A stretch of 64,000 nt of DNA from Impatiens glandulifera. Lineage: Eukaryota > Streptophyta > Magnoliopsida > Ericales > Balsaminaceae. The position numbers were made by a program, and so were the translations under genes. The stretch is taken from contig NC_061862.1 in NCBI RefSeq assembly GCF_907164915.1, positions 140,421,913 through 140,485,912 of the forward strand, read 5' to 3'. The number at the start of each line of letters is the position of its first letter. Positions within the stretch are counted from its first letter, which is position 1. Of this stretch, positions 22,566-34,678 are shown piece after piece. A model generated the notes under the pieces. It saw nothing but the letters and a program-made list of their open reading frames with translations. It was not told where the DNA came from and did no database searches.

Positions 22566-23148
22566 TTTCTTTTTTGATGAACCTCGAGGGTACTCATCTG
22601 ACCCATAGCTGTTCCTAATGTTATGGTTTATCTTAAGTCTACCAATTTTAAAATTTTAGGTGAGTGTTTATACAAAATAAAATATTTATACATAATTCAG
22701 TAATGTGTTTAGATTTTAGAGTTTAGGCAAACTCTTCGAGAAATTTTAGGTGAGTGTAAATGTAAACATAAGATGATATAAAAGGAATAAATAAGCCTAA
22801 TATTAAGGATTAAAAATGCTATAAAAAATAATAAAATACTTATAAATTGTAATATAGAGAGAAAAAATAGTGTATTATTATATTATATATAATATGGAGT
22901 GAGAAAAAATAATATATTATTATATAATATGGAGAGAGAAAAAAATAATATATTATTATTTATAATTTGGAGAGAGAGAAAATTAACCTATTATATAAAA
23001 TAAATATAAAAATATGATATTATACATATTTTAATTTTTGGTGATTTCGGTGTAGGATTTACTGTGATGAAATCGGATTACTATGGTGATTGATTGAGGA
23101 CTTGTCGTTGGGCCTACGCTTTCTTCAATTCAAAGTTGACTGTATAGC
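22566..23148. repeat. AT-rich spacer with a three-copy tandem of about 50 bp
   Basis: From 22845 to 22990, units of GGAGAGAGAAAAAAATAATA, then TATTATTAT, repeat three times with decay. Otherwise no gene or element recognised. Confidence 0.6.
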
Positions 23149-23335
23149 TGCTATAAAGGAATACAATCCGTTGTTATTTTCATTCCAAGATGTAAACTAT
23201 ATATACAAGATTATAATATTGAAATCCACTCATATAGGGATCTCCAATATATTAAACTGATTATATTTATTATATTGAGATCGACCAATTTTGGGATCTC
23301 CAATATATTAAATTCATTACATTACATTTATTACA
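23149..23335 (-). repeat. LTR of the rearranged Copia element (3' LTR)
   Basis: About 187 bp. On the minus strand it starts TGTAATAAATGTAATG and ends CTTTATAGCA. A purine-rich GATTGCGAGG precedes it internally. The copy at 27478-27650 has indels and substitutions, so the two LTRs have diverged for some time. Confidence 0.75.
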
Positions 23336-23985
23336 CCTCGCAATCGAACCAGGTGGGCGATGTATGCTAAGATTGGATCGAAATTCTTCAAAAATAACTC
23401 TCAAAAGTCCCTTCGTGAAGATATCCACAAGTTGAAAGAAAGACGGGACACGAAGAACTCGAACCTGACCGCGTGAGACCTTCTCACGAACAAAGTGAAT
23501 GTCCATCTTAATGTGCTTAGTCCGCTGGTGCTGAACGGAATTACTGAAGAAGTAGATTGTACTCATATTATCACAGTAAACTAGAGTAGCGGTGAGAACC
23601 GGGCAATGATGTTCTATGAGTAAATGTTGTAGCCAACATGTTTCCAAAACCACATTCGCTACCTCCCGATACTTCGCTATGACAATAAAACAGAACAAAG
23701 TGGTTTGACGCTTAACTGACCAAGAGATTAGATTATCTCCCAAGAAGACACAATAGCTAGACGTCGAACGCCATATATTCAGGAACCCACCCCAGTCAGC
23801 ATCAGTGTAATCCAAAAGGGATGTAACAAAGGATGGAGAGAAATGAAGGCCAAAATCAACAATTATCTGAATATATCCAATAATTCTCTTTAAAGCCGCC
23901 ATGTGTACCTCCCGAGGATTATTCATGAAGAGACAAACATGTTGCATCGCATACGTTATATCAAGACTAGAAAACGTCAAATATT
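23336..23985 (-). pseudogene. Copia RNase H fragment
   Basis: A 236-codon minus-strand frame with Copia RNase H hallmarks: FSSLDITYAMQHVCLFMNNP, HMAALKRIIGYI, YTDADWGG, SYCVFLGDNLISWSVKRQ, VYCDNMSTIYF, KHIKMDIHFVREKV and VDIFTKGL. Catalytic Asp in DADW and CDN are kept, but the Glu in the usual SAEAEY motif is not (FIVIAKYREV), so the enzyme would be inactive. The frame ends near the LTR. Confidence 0.85.
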
Positions 23986-24870
23986 GCGGTATAAAGAAGA
24001 ATCTGACACAAGAGAATAGACTAAAGCCCCATGTTTCGCTGTGGTATCAACCAACGTAGTCGATGACTAACAAGATGACATACACGCACGGTCTATAATC
24101 TTAGATGCATACTTTCGTTGAGAGAGGAACATACCATTTGCATGAGGCCTTACCATTTCGTTGAGAGAGGAACATACCATTTGCATGAGGCCTTACCAAA
24201 ACGCCCAAAAATAATACAAAGGACCCAAATTGTTCATAGAAAATTCTACACTCAAGCTGTAGATGAAGAATCTGTGTAGAGAGTCAGAGGATATCAACAA
24301 TATTATATTATCAACATATAATAATAAGTGTGTCATGTGCTCACCCTAGAGAAGCACATACAATAAGTGATATAAAATAGTCCGGGATAAACCAATTGTG
24401 GATACAATATCCGATCGTGTAATCGGTCATGAAGGTTATGAAATTTTAGTCTTTACTTCGCTCCCAAGTTCCAATTTCGAGGAGCATGTTTCAAACCATA
24501 CAATAATTTTTTCAATCGATAGACATGTTGAGGAAATGAGGAATCTCTTAACCCAAGAGGCTGATGCATGTATAGAACATCATCAAAAATACCATGGAGA
24601 AATCATTATTTACATCAAGTTTGAAGACAAGACTCAAACTCTCCCCACAATCAACACCAACCTATTGAGTTTTTCTATCACCTACAAGACGGGCTTTATG
24701 CCTCTGAATAGAGCCATCAACACGGTCTTTATGAGTAAATACCCATAAAGAACGAATAATATTAACATCACTTGGACGGGGAACCAACTCCCACGTCTTT
24801 CTAGCATGGATAACTTCTAGTTCATATCCTATAAGGAAGCTACATAGTTAAGTGGTAAAAGTATGTTTGG
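23986..24870 (-). pseudogene. Degenerate Copia reverse transcriptase
   Basis: On the minus strand, from 24860, fragments read ELEVIHARKTWELVPRPSDV, NIIRSLWVFTHK, QRHKARLV and, after shifts, KLDVNN and PDYF. These are the N-terminal RT landmarks of Ty1-copia. Catalytic YVDD is not found; the middle is deleted or scrambled. The plus-strand ORF at 24398-24748 is a shadow of this. A 43 bp tandem doubling lies inside (24113-24198). Confidence 0.7.
24113..24198. repeat. 43 bp tandem duplication
   Basis: TTTCGTTGAGAGAGGAACAT, then ACCATTTGCATGAGGCCTTA, occurs at 24113 and again at 24156, almost identical. A recent slippage or repair event in the dead RT. Confidence 0.9.
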
Positions 24871-24898
24871 GCCGAAACACCTCGTTGACTTTGAGTGA

Positions 24899-25234
24899 CT
24901 AGTCGAAGAGAAAAGGGGGAGGGGGAGGAGGATGGTTTAGAGATGAAAGTGTATACTGATGATGAATCACATATGGTGATGGAGGATCGTCAAAAAAGTC
25001 ATATGAGAGTAGATGGGACTGAATTTTAAAAAAAGGAAAACGAGACTCATCAAAGATGATGTGACGATAAATAATGATTTTATCATTTGATATATCAAAA
25101 CATTTATAGCCCTGGTGATTCGGTCGATATCCAAGAAAGACACATGGGGTAGAACGTGGAAGAAATTTATGAATCATCGTGGATGAAAATAGAGGGTAAC
25201 ACAAACACCCAAACATACGTAAATGGTCATACAT
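24899..25234 (-). pseudogene. Copia integrase C-terminal fragment
   Basis: The minus-strand frame reads YDHLRMFGCLCYPLF, then RSTPCVFLGYRPNHQGYKCF and IIIYRHIIFDE, the classic Copia integrase C-terminal stretch, followed by a proline-rich linker (PPPPPPFLF). It begins exactly where the plus-strand integrase fragment near 27470 breaks off. Confidence 0.88.
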
Positions 25235-25259
25235 TTTTCTCTCTTCTCTCTTCCATTGT

Positions 25260-27470
25260 GCCCTAGCCTAATGGTCCATTTTCTACTATTTTCTCTTTAA
25301 TCACTCTTCTATGTTCATCTTCTATTTATCTTCTCTTCAATCACTTTTCTTTTTCAATGAAGAGTAACAACAAGGATTCTACCCGACCCTTTTCGTTTCC
25401 AATATCAAGAATCATGTCTCTATTGTTCTTGAGTTGGAAAACGTTCAATACACGAAATGGGCTCAATTATTCAAGATCCATGTCCGTTCTCATCGAGTCC
25501 TTCTTCACATCATCCCGTTGGAACTTGTTCTACCGTTGCCATCGACGAATGAAGAGAAAGATACGTGCCTAACTCTTGATGTCATTGTCCTTTATTTGAT
25601 ATATGCCATAATCTCACATGATCTTGGAACTAGACTCTACCGTCGAGCAAGCCTAGACACAGATACGTGATATTTTTCAAGATAACTGTGATTCTCGTGC
25701 AATTTCCTTCGAGAAAGATTTTTCCACCAGCATCATGGCAGATTTTCCTAGGGTATTGACTTATTGTCAACGTCTCAAAGTCTCGACCAATTAGTTGAAG
25801 GGCATCGGTAGCCTAGTCTCGAACGACTGCCTTGTATTGTAGTTGGTCGCGGGCCTAGTGGAGGCATACAATAGGGTGGAAATGTTACTCTGACAGAGTG
25901 ATCATTTGCCTTAGTTCTACCAAGCGCAATCCATGTTGATTTTGGAGGAATCTGGCTTGGAGAAATGGGTGGCTTTTGGTTCAGCACCGGCGTCGGGTGT
26001 TGCTCTTGTCTCTGACGCGTCTGGGACAAATGGGTCACAATGTATATCATTGTGGGGATCTCGGCAGAAACCAAATAAGAAGGGCTCATGTAATGGGGGT
26101 CGATAGGGGCAGTCACAATACCAAGTCCAAAGCCATCCTCCTTCTCCTGGCCTCAACAAAGCACCAAGTCCAAAGTCAACCTCCTTTTCCCTGGCCTCAA
26201 TAATGGGCTGGTCATTCAGGCCGACCATTATTGTCTTGACAATGGCCATGGACTTCTCCTCCATTCCCGTATCCAACGGCTCAAAGGAAGAGAACTCCTT
26301 CCATCTCTCGTCTGTTGACGCCACAATAGTAGTCAGCTATCTTTGGCCCGCGTTCGTAATCATAAATGGCTCAGTCTCTACCAACTCCGATGGACATTGA
26401 AGCGGCTATGTATACCATTGTTATTACATCCCCTAATCCGATATGATACATGGACACTAGTGCGACGTCCCACATGATATCTAAATAATGTACTCTCTCG
26501 TTTTATTTCAATTCAAGCATTAAACATGATATTCTTGTAAGTAATGGTAATACGATTCCATTTTTGGGTATTGGGCATACCACTATTTCTTCTTCGAATC
26601 ATAAACTTACCTTGAATTATGTTTTCCCTTCTCATACTCTTGTTAAAATTTTAGTTTATGTTTATAAATTTACTATGGATAATTCTGTGTCTGTTGAGTT
26701 TGATCCTTTTAGGTTTTCTGTTAAGTATTTTTAGCCGGGGATGTCTAATGAGATGTGATTCTCGGGGAGATCTATATCCTGTCACAACTGGGAGTCAAGT
26801 GTCATCTTCTGCTTTTGCTGCTTTGTTGCCATCCTTGTGGCATAGTCACCTAGGTTATCTCAACAACTCTAGTTTTGAATCTGTTAGATTAAATACATTA
26901 ATTCACTGTAATAAACAACATGTTTCTCATATTTGTCCTTCGTGTTCAATGGGAAAATATGTTCGTTTTCCGTTTTAGGTTTCTACTTCGATTTCTTTGT
27001 TACAATTTGACATTATTCATAGTGATGTATGTACCTCTCATGTGTTAAGTTCTATGGGCCATAAATATTTTGTTTCTCGATGACTTTTCATCTTTTTTGT
27101 GGACTTTCCCTTTATCTCATAAATCCCAAGTGTTTAATGCTTTCTTGCAATTCCAGACACTTGTAAAACCCAATTTGAGAGGGATATAAAATATTTTCAA
27201 TGTGATAATGGGAGGGAATTCGATAATTATTCATTTAGGGAATTTGTGTCCACGCATGGGATGACCTTTCGCTTCTCATTTCCTCACACTTCGTCTTAGA
27301 ACAACAAGGATGAGAGACAGTTTCGTACTATGAATAATGTGATTCATACATTACTCACTCATACTTAGATACCTACCTCATTTTGGCATCATGCTCTCCA
27401 AATGGCCACATACATCCTAATTATTCTTCAGCGAAAAAACATGGCATACGTTACTCCTTTACAACATTTG
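25260..27470 (+). pseudogene. Copia leader, gag, protease and integrase core, inverted block
   Basis: It starts with an untranslated leader (CCCTAGCCTAATGG). Gag follows from 25357 (ENVQYTKWAQLFKIHVRSHR, then HIIPLELVLPLPSTNEEK, frameshifted), then a protease patch near 26445 with DTSATSHM instead of the catalytic DTG, then GAG-pre-integrase (26760-26978: MRCDSRGDLYPVTT, LWHSHLGY, CPSCSMGKYVRFPF) and a stop-ridden integrase core to about 27470 (FDIIHSDVCTS). Order and spacing match a Copia 5' half read on the plus strand, opposite to the rest of this element. Confidence 0.85.
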
Positions 27471-27477
27471 TACCGCT

Positions 27478-27650
27478 CTGATATCATAAAGGAATACAAT
27501 AAGTTGTTCTTTTGATTTCAAGATGTAAACTATATATAAAAGATATAGGGATCTCCTAATACATTAATTTAATTATATTTATTATATTGATATCCACTAA
27601 TATAGGGATCTCCATATATTAAATTGATTACATTACGTTTAATAGACTTT
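27478..27650 (-). repeat. LTR of the rearranged Copia element (5' LTR)
   Basis: Similar to 23149-23335 and in the same orientation. The adjacent PBS on the minus strand marks it as the 5' LTR of a minus-strand element. Its right edge is approximate. Confidence 0.7.
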
Positions 27651-27974
27651 AATGAAATTTTTGTGTGGAGGTGGTCATTTTGCTTTTTATTGTTTGTGAG
27701 ATGGTGTCTTTAATCAAAAGTTGGAAATTTAAGAAAATATTAATTTCATTGTATTCGCAGCCTTCTCATTCGTCGATTATCTAGAGAAGAGGAAAGGCGC
27801 ATATAAAGACGATGGACTGGATGTTGTGTTAGAGATTCACGTCTAGCATTCCCGTGGATCATTCGACTTTGGAAATCTGTATTATGTTGTGGTGGGTGTT
27901 TCGCATATCACTTTTTCCTGGGCCTGGTCTTGGGTTCCACACTTGGGTCCGGTCCTTGCATTTATTGACTCGAA
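27651..27974. other. Spacer, no gene seen
   Basis: About 320 bp of ordinary mixed sequence between the Copia LTR and a LINE tail. Nothing recognised. Confidence 0.5.
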
Positions 27975-29290
27975 TTTTTTTTCTTGGGAAAACGACTTAG
28001 CGTCATTTCATTAAAAATTTTCAAAAATGAAAAAAAAACCCAAGAGTTTAAGAGATCATTCTAGAGACACCTAGAATAATATTGAAGTCGTATCATTTTG
28101 AATAAAACAAAAAAACGTAAATAAACTATCTGATTACAATGTTTTCATTTCTAATGAATTTAGTAAACGGTAAATTCCAATTCCTGCTAATATTCCAATT
28201 TTGCTCTGTACTTGGAACTTTTCTCCATGTTCACGCAATTGCACCACAATCCGAGACAATGTCTCTCCACAATTCTTCAATACTTCTACGGGTTCTTTCA
28301 TAGACTCTCGCATTACATTCCTGCAAAATGTTGTAAACTACTGCTCCAAAACCGCACTTGAATACGTTTGTTGTGAATCTGTTTCCTTTAGCTTTGATTA
28401 ATGTTGCTTCTTTGATTTCTTTCCATTCCTTCGGGAAACTGATCAGCTCTAGACTTCTAGAAAATCTGTCCCAATTTTCCAATGCTATACTTTAGCTCCC
28501 AAACAAGTGATCGATGGTTTCTTCATTTTCATTGCATATAAGACAACTCACGTCCGGGATGTTCATATACTTACTGATACGGTACGATTGTTGAGTGTTT
28601 TCCAGAATGCAAGCCATAGAATAAACTGGTGTCGAGGAATAATCTTGGTTGACCATACGAGAGAAGCTTCATTCTACTTTCTGCGCTTTTTCTCGGATTA
28701 CCTCCCAAATTCTCTTTTAGAACAACTTCTCATTGTCTTCTGCATTCCATTCATGAACGTCGAGTTTGTCTCTAGTATCATTTATCCTTCTGGATTTCTT
28801 CTCAAAAGCAAGTCTTAGTCCCCATCTTTTACGTCTCTGATTATCGCCACTACGCAGTCCCTTCTCATACGTGTATTTTTAACTCCTCTTTGTGAATAAT
28901 TGTTGGTTTACAAACTAGGGATCGTGCCAGAACATAGTGCATTTCCCGTCCCCTAGCCGAATTTTGTAAAGGTCTGCAATATCACTTCTCAGTTTAAGAA
29001 TTTTCTTTATTGACCAGCTCATACCTTCATTGATTTTACATGTCCAGATACTAGTTTCCTTTTTCATAAATCACGTGTTTACCCATTTCATCCATAATGA
29101 TTCTTGGTTGCGTTCCAATGCCCACAGATGCTTGAAGGTTAGAGCCTTATTCCACTCGACACAGTTCTTCAGGCCAATGCCTCTCTCCTCTTTCGGCTTA
29201 CAGAGTGCAGTCCTTTTGATTTTCTTTCATCCTCTCCCGTTACTGCCCTAGATGAAGTTCTTCATTAGCGTGTCTAGCTCCTTCATTTAC
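27975..29290 (-). mobile_element. LINE (L1-type), 5'-truncated, about 1.3 kb
   Basis: Plus-strand poly-T at about 27975, then AACGACTTAGCGTCATTTCA, the common LINE 3' end of this window. The minus-strand coding remnants run from zf-RVT (28482-28231: FPKEWKEIKEATLIKAKGNR, GAVVYNILQECNARVYE) to the linker (LKLRSDIADLY, CTMFWHDPWF) and the KEERGIGLKN segment near 29200. The 5' edge near 29290 borders the AT-rich spacer. Its right part from 28923 is what opens the window at position 1. Confidence 0.85.
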
Positions 29291-30015
29291 CCTTATACTC
29301 TAAACCCTACACTAATTATATAAATATATTTTCAAATAAAAAATATAAAAAATTAATAGTATTATTACTTACTATATTATTAATTAAAGATAACCTAAAT
29401 CCTAAACATATATATTCTTATAAAAATTCTAAACCTAAACATACATAAATATTAAACTATTACCCTAAGCTTTGTACCTTAAATCCTAAATTATATATCC
29501 TTAAATTAATTATATAAATGTATATTCATATAAAAAAATATAAAAAGTTAATAATATTATTATTTTTAAATATTAATAACTAAAAAAAATATATATTTAT
29601 ATGAGAAAAGTGAAAATATTTTTTTAATAATTCAAAGAAAGAAAGAGATAGGAATGAGAGATAATAGAAAATTTCAAATTCTTAAATATTTGCCAAATTT
29701 GCTTTACCTAATTAATTATATATTTATACTATAATTTATATTTTTAATTAAATTTAAAATTTAATTAAATAATATTCAAATTTATATAATGTTTTTTAAA
29801 TTTAAAATATATTCTCATACTTTTTTTTTCTTACTTATTATTATTTAATAATTATGATCATATATATATATATATATATTATAATTAATTATTAATAAAA
29901 ATATTGATATATCAAAATTAATATTAATTTAATTTAAATTTAATATTTATTTTACAAATATAGTATTTATAAATTATTAACTAAATTTGTAAGTTAAAAA
30001 AATATATAAAAAAAT
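29291..30015. other. AT-rich spacer (unit 2 copy of 366-1090)
   Basis: Nearly identical to unit 1 apart from AT-run length changes. No gene seen. Confidence 0.6.
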
Positions 30016-30295
30016 AAATATCAATTGTTTTTTAAACGGTTGATATTGACCCATTTTATATCAATCGTTTTAAAAATGGTTGATATTGACCTTTTCTATA
30101 TTAACCAAAATCGTTGATATTATTCCCTCTATATCAACAGTTTTTAAAACGGTTGATATAGATGTGGTCAATATCAATGGTTTTTAAAATAGTTGATATA
30201 AAGTGGGTCAATATCAATCTCTTTAAAATTCATTAATATTGATGAAAAATATCAATCATTTAAAAGTAGTTAATATTGACCCTTCTTATATCAAC
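30016..30295. repeat. Array of small palindromes, unit 2 copy
   Basis: Same TATCAAC..GTTGATA units as 1094-1372, with one or two base differences. Confidence 0.75.
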
Positions 30296-30949
30296 GTTTT
30301 TTTTTTGGGAAAAACGACTTAGCGTCATTTCATTAAAAATTACTAAAAATGGGAAAAAAACCACGAGTTTAAAAGATCATTCGAATGATTTTGAAGTCGT
30401 AACATTCTGAATAAAAGTTAAAAACATAAATGAATTATCTGATTACAATGCTTTCAATTCTAGTGAGTTTAAAAAACGGTAAATTCCAGTTCCTACAGAT
30501 ATTCCAGTTCTGCTCCGTGCTTGAAATTCTTGTCTACGTTCCCGTGAGGGCGCTGCAATCCTATACAATATCTTTCCATAACGCTTCAACGCTCCTGCGG
30601 GTTCTTTCATATATCCTTGCATTCCGTTCTTGCCAAATGTTATACACCACTGCTCCAAAACCTCACTTGAACACGCTTGTTGCAAATCTATTTCCCTTGG
30701 CTTTGAGTAGTGTTGCATCTTTGATTTCATTTCATTCGCTCGGGAAACTAATCAGCTCCAGGCTTTTATAGAATCTGTCCCAAAGCTCTGAAGCAATACA
30801 GCAGCTCCCGAATAGGTGATCTATGGTTTCTTTATTTCCTTACATAGAAGACAGTTCGTGTCCGGGATGCTCATATACTTGCTGATACGATCACGAGTGT
30901 TGAGTTTTTTCCCAGAAGGCGAGCCATAGGATGAACTGGTGTCTAGGGA
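30296..30949 (-). mobile_element. 5'-truncated LINE insertion, unit 2 copy
   Basis: Same insertion and the same flanking TATATCAAC (30287-30295 and 30950-30958) as at 1373-2025, so it predates the segmental duplication. Confidence 0.85.
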
Positions 30950-30973
30950 TATATCAACAGTTTTTAAAACAAA

Positions 30974-32219
30974 AGTCCAACCGTTTTTGAGTTTTACCTT
31001 CTTTTTGAAGGTTTTTGACATTCGTTTTTATTAGTCTTAGATTTTGGACAAAGGAATTAAATTCTTATTTTCCATTAATGTAGTATATCATATCGAGATT
31101 TGATCCAATATTTCTCGATAACATGACTTTCAAAGATCATTTTTAGAGTTGAAATTTAAGTTTCAATTGGTTGTACTACATCTATGTTTTAAACCAATTA
31201 GTAGGAGGCTTCATCAGTCGAGGTTCAAGCTGTTATATGATTTCCCCGTAAGGCATATTTCAATTTTTCGTGTTAGTCCTTGTATGTTCTAGACATCTTT
31301 TTGATAATCCTAATCACATTTTTGTTCGTCGGTTAAAATTCATCATTGGTTTGGGGTGTGTAGGGCGATGACTTATGGTGCTTGATCTTGAATTCATCAA
31401 GAAGTTGCAACACTTTTCTTTGGAATTTCGGTCATTATCTGAAATTAGGGCGTGAGGGACTCCGTACCTAGCGATGATATTTGTGGGGATGAATTTTTCC
31501 ACATGAGATGATTTCAAGATTTTGTAAGAGGTTGTTTCAAGCCATTTGGTGAAGTAGTCAATGTCTATGAGTATAAACTTGTGTCTGTTTAAAGCATGAG
31601 AATATATTTTCCTAAAGACATCAATGCCCCATGTAGAAAAAGGCCAAGGGGAGGTCATGTTATAGAGTAGTGATGACGAGGTATGCTTTAGGTTAACATA
31701 GATTTGACATTGATGACAACTTTTTACATAACTTACACATTCTTGTTCTATGTTTTGTCAATTATATCCTAGATAGAGTATCTTCATGGCTGAAGACATT
31801 TCGTTCATGTGTGGGCCGAATGATCTTGCATGTACTTCTTCTATGATCCTTTTTTTTGGACCATCTACACAGAGAATGTTTTGAATGTCAAAAGATCGTT
31901 TATAGTTGTTTGCTATCCAAGCATAATTGGTGGAATATTAGCGCAACGCTCGTCATTCCTTTGCTCAGAAATTGGATGGATATTCTCCATATTCTATTAT
32001 TTTTGGAGAGTATTATACCATGGATTAATACAGCTTTCACAAGAAGTTATTGTTTTATTTTCAAAAGCACGTCTTTGCTTTTGTCGGATCTTGAGTGGCA
32101 TAATTTTAATTCTGTCGGTAATTTGAGTCATACCTACATGAGTAGTTAGGGAATCCGCAAAGAGGTTTTGACTCCTTGGAGTTTGAACAAAAGTTACTTG
32201 ATCAAATTTGTTATGAAAA
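30974..32219 (-). mobile_element. Ty3-gypsy fragment, unit 2 copy
   Basis: Copy of 2050-3295 with the same integrase landmarks (WGIDVF, DYFTKWLE, YGVPHALISDND) and a handful of substitutions (for example NIIARYG for NILARYG). Confidence 0.85.
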
Positions 32220-32223
32220 ATAT

Positions 32224-33193
32224 GTTGAGTTAAACTTTATCACTAACCACCCTTAATTTCCATCCAATTGGATAAATGTATATGTTTCTTGAACACTACT
32301 TTAAGGATGCTGAATATTAAATGAAACATTAGATGCATATAGCAAATTTTAACGTTTGTAGACAAGATGAAGAAATTATAACAACAACAACTAGATATGA
32401 CGATTGTTGCCTTCCACATATTCATTCCTAAAAGATGTGCAATGGGAGAATCCTTGAGAAACTTGATAATAAATAAAATTACCCCATGAAATCCTGTAGA
32501 ACAATTCCACTCGAAAAGCTTTAAATTACTAAAATGAATGGCTGGAAATGGTCGCTTCAAGAAAAAAGTATCCATAATCAAAACCTGTCAAAAATAATGA
32601 GACCACTAATTAGGGTTAGTGAAGCTAAACTATATAAAAGGCTAAACTATTTAACATTCATTTTTAAAACTGCAGTTAACATCGTTAGTTAAAAATACCA
32701 TTTATCTTTAGTCAATACTAACTTATTTACAATGAAGTCCTAACTTGTTTTGGACTAGACTTTTTTTACCGAGTTTCAAAATATTTTGGGCTATTAGTAA
32801 AAATATGGATTAATGATTGGACTTGTTTTGAAATAGTTTATATTTCAAGAATTGTTTTCCTTTTTTAGGAGGTCTTTTAACTACCAAATTCAATAAGATT
32901 GAGTGATATAAAGACAAAAGAATAAAGTTAGACTCGTACCAGTGGAATGTCTGAGCCAAGTTTTAAATATTTTACATGCTGGAAATCTTGAAGCATCTTA
33001 GTAATTTACATGTTTATTATACATGTTGTAGATATTATGACAATACATACTTGAAAATATGTTCCAGAAATTGAGGATCCGAATAACTAATAAATTTAAT
33101 CATAAATGATAAGATTTTTTATCTGTCCAGGCGTAATAGCGTTGGACTAATACAGTTTGTGAAAAAGTTGTGGTTGGGGTATTATATCTCATT
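32224..33193 (-). pseudogene. Minus-strand F-box pseudogene, 3' remnant in unit 2
   Basis: Copy of 3300-4270. Exon 2 (32585-32411, FLKRPFPAIHFSNLKLFEWN) and the end of exon 1 are present. The F-box itself is gone: the homology stops at TCTCATT (33187-33193), where the Copia element begins. Confidence 0.88.
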
Positions 33194-34678
33194 ATAGTCC
33201 ACTCCCTCTTTCTGACTGAACCCTCTAGCAACTAACCTAGCTTTATACTTGACCCCCTCAGCTGGTGACAACCCTTCCTTCTTCTTGAACAACCATTTAC
33301 AAGTGACAACCTTTCTCTCTGGTGGTCTTCTAGCTAATTCCCAAGTCTGATTCTTTTGAAGTGACGCCATCTCATCTCCCATGGCAGCAAGCCATTGGAC
33401 AGACTCAGTACCTGTAACAGCTTCCTTGTAGGTGGATGGCTCATGAGGATCCACTTCCTCTGCAACCTGTAAAGCATAGTCAACCATGTCCTCATAGCCA
33501 TACATTATAGGAGGTACTCCAAAATTAGCTCTTCTAGGGCGATTAAGAGCTAGATTATGATGTTCTACAGATGATGATGGAGCAACTGGAAAATTTGCCT
33601 CTGAAAGTGGTTGAGAAAAACTCTCATCTGCTTCACAACTAGCCTCAGTCTTTTCCTGCTCCACCTGTTTCTTGACACCACAATCTACCGGAATGGTGAA
33701 CTTCACAGTTGGGTTAACCATGGAATTTTCATCAAAGACAACATTCCTACTCAGAATAACCCTCCTCTCAGAAGGGGACCAGATCCTATATCCTTTCACA
33801 CCATCCCCATAGCCTACAAATACTCCCTTCTTTGCTCTTGGCTCCAACTTCCCCTCATTGACATGATAGTAGACCGTGCAACCAAAAGTTCTCAAATTAG
33901 AGTAATCAGCAAGCTTCCCAGACCACAGTTCATAAGGAGTTTTCAGATTTATACCTGTGTGAGGTCCACGATTAATCAGATAGCATGCTGTGTTAACTGC
34001 TTCAGCCCAAAACATTCTTGTTAACCCAGCATTTGAGAGCATACACCGAGCTCTCTCCAGTAGTGTCTGATTCATACGTTCTGCTACACCATTCTGCTGA
34101 GGTGTATTCCTAACCGTATGATGTCTGGCAATCCCCTCAGTCTTGCAAAACTCATTAAACTCAGACCAACAGAATTCCAAACCATTATCAGTTCGCAACC
34201 TCTTGACCTTCTTCCCAGTTTGATTCTCCACTAATGCCTTCCACTGCTTGAAGTTCTTGAAAGCATCACTCTTATGCTTCATTATGAATATCCAGGTCAT
34301 CCTTGAATAATCATCAATCAACGACAGAAAGTACCTGTGACCCCCCAAAGACTCTACACGTGACGGCCCCCAACAATCAGAGTGGATGTAATCAAGTGTG
34401 CCTTTTGTTCTATGAATCGCTTTGGGGAACTTGCTGCGATGTAGTTTCCCAAAAACACAATGTTCACAAAACCCAAGATCCTTTATCTTATGCCCACACA
34501 GAAGATCATCTTTAGCCAAAATTTGCATCCCCTTCTCACTCATATTCCCAAGCCTCATGTGCCACAACTTCGTCATGTCTCCTTGGTCAATCTCGGAGGA
34601 AGCAACAGCAGCAGAATCAGATAGCGTAGTACCTTGTAGAAGATACAAAGTGCCCCGCTTCACACCTTTCAGAATCAC
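33182..34678 (-). CDS. Copia integrase and truncated reverse transcriptase
   Basis: A 498-codon frame continuing the Gag frame after the 1 bp shift. GAG-pre-integrase: LWHMRLGNMSEKG (the usual second His replaced by Asn), CEHCVFGKLHRSKF. Integrase core with D, D, E visible in YIHSDCWGP, RTDNGLEF and PQQNGVAERMN, and a C-terminal KKGVFVGYGDGVKGYRIW. RT opens with QTWELARRPPERK, CKWLFKKKEG and KYKARLVARGFSQKEGVDYN, then stops at the junction with F-box DNA before any catalytic YVDD. Integrase could be functional in principle; RT cannot. Confidence 0.9.
   Translation of the reverse strand: MILKGVKRGTLYLLQGTTLSDSAAVASSEIDQGDMTKLWHMRLGNMSEKGMQILAKDDLLCGHKIKDLGFCEHCVFGKLHRSKFPKAIHRTKGTLDYIHSDCWGPSRVESLGGHRYFLSLIDDYSRMTWIFIMKHKSDAFKNFKQWKALVENQTGKKVKRLRTDNGLEFCWSEFNEFCKTEGIARHHTVRNTPQQNGVAERMNQTLLERARCMLSNAGLTRMFWAEAVNTACYLINRGPHTGINLKTPYELWSGKLADYSNLRTFGCTVYYHVNEGKLEPRAKKGVFVGYGDGVKGYRIWSPSERRVILSRNVVFDENSMVNPTVKFTIPVDCGVKKQVEQEKTEASCEADESFSQPLSEANFPVAPSSSVEHHNLALNRPRRANFGVPPIMYGYEDMVDYALQVAEEVDPHEPSTYKEAVTGTESVQWLAAMGDEMASLQKNQTWELARRPPERKVVTCKWLFKKKEGLSPAEGVKYKARLVARGFSQKEGVDYNEI

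Larger units (their letters stand above)
23149..27650 (-). mobile_element. Ty1-copia element with internally inverted gag-to-integrase half
   Basis: LTR-like ends lie at 23149-23335 and about 27478-27650 (shared ATAAAGGAATACAA, AAGATGTAAACTATATATA, TATAGGGATCTCC). A PBS-like word is next to the right LTR on the minus strand (TGATATCAGAGC, 27473-27484). RNase H, RT remains and the integrase C-terminus read on the minus strand (25234 to 23336). The leader, gag, protease and integrase N-terminal and core parts (25240-27470) read on the plus strand. Inverting 25240-27470 would restore normal order. All parts carry stops, so the element is dead. Confidence 0.85.

Noticed and set aside
24398..24748. 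116-codon plus-strand ORF
   Set aside because: It overlaps minus-strand RT remnants (KTWELVPRP, HKARLV) and is a shadow.
25775..26324. Minus-strand ORFs of 113 and 135 codons
   Set aside because: They are antisense to the inverted Copia gag-protease stretch, whose plus-strand frames contain recognisable motifs.
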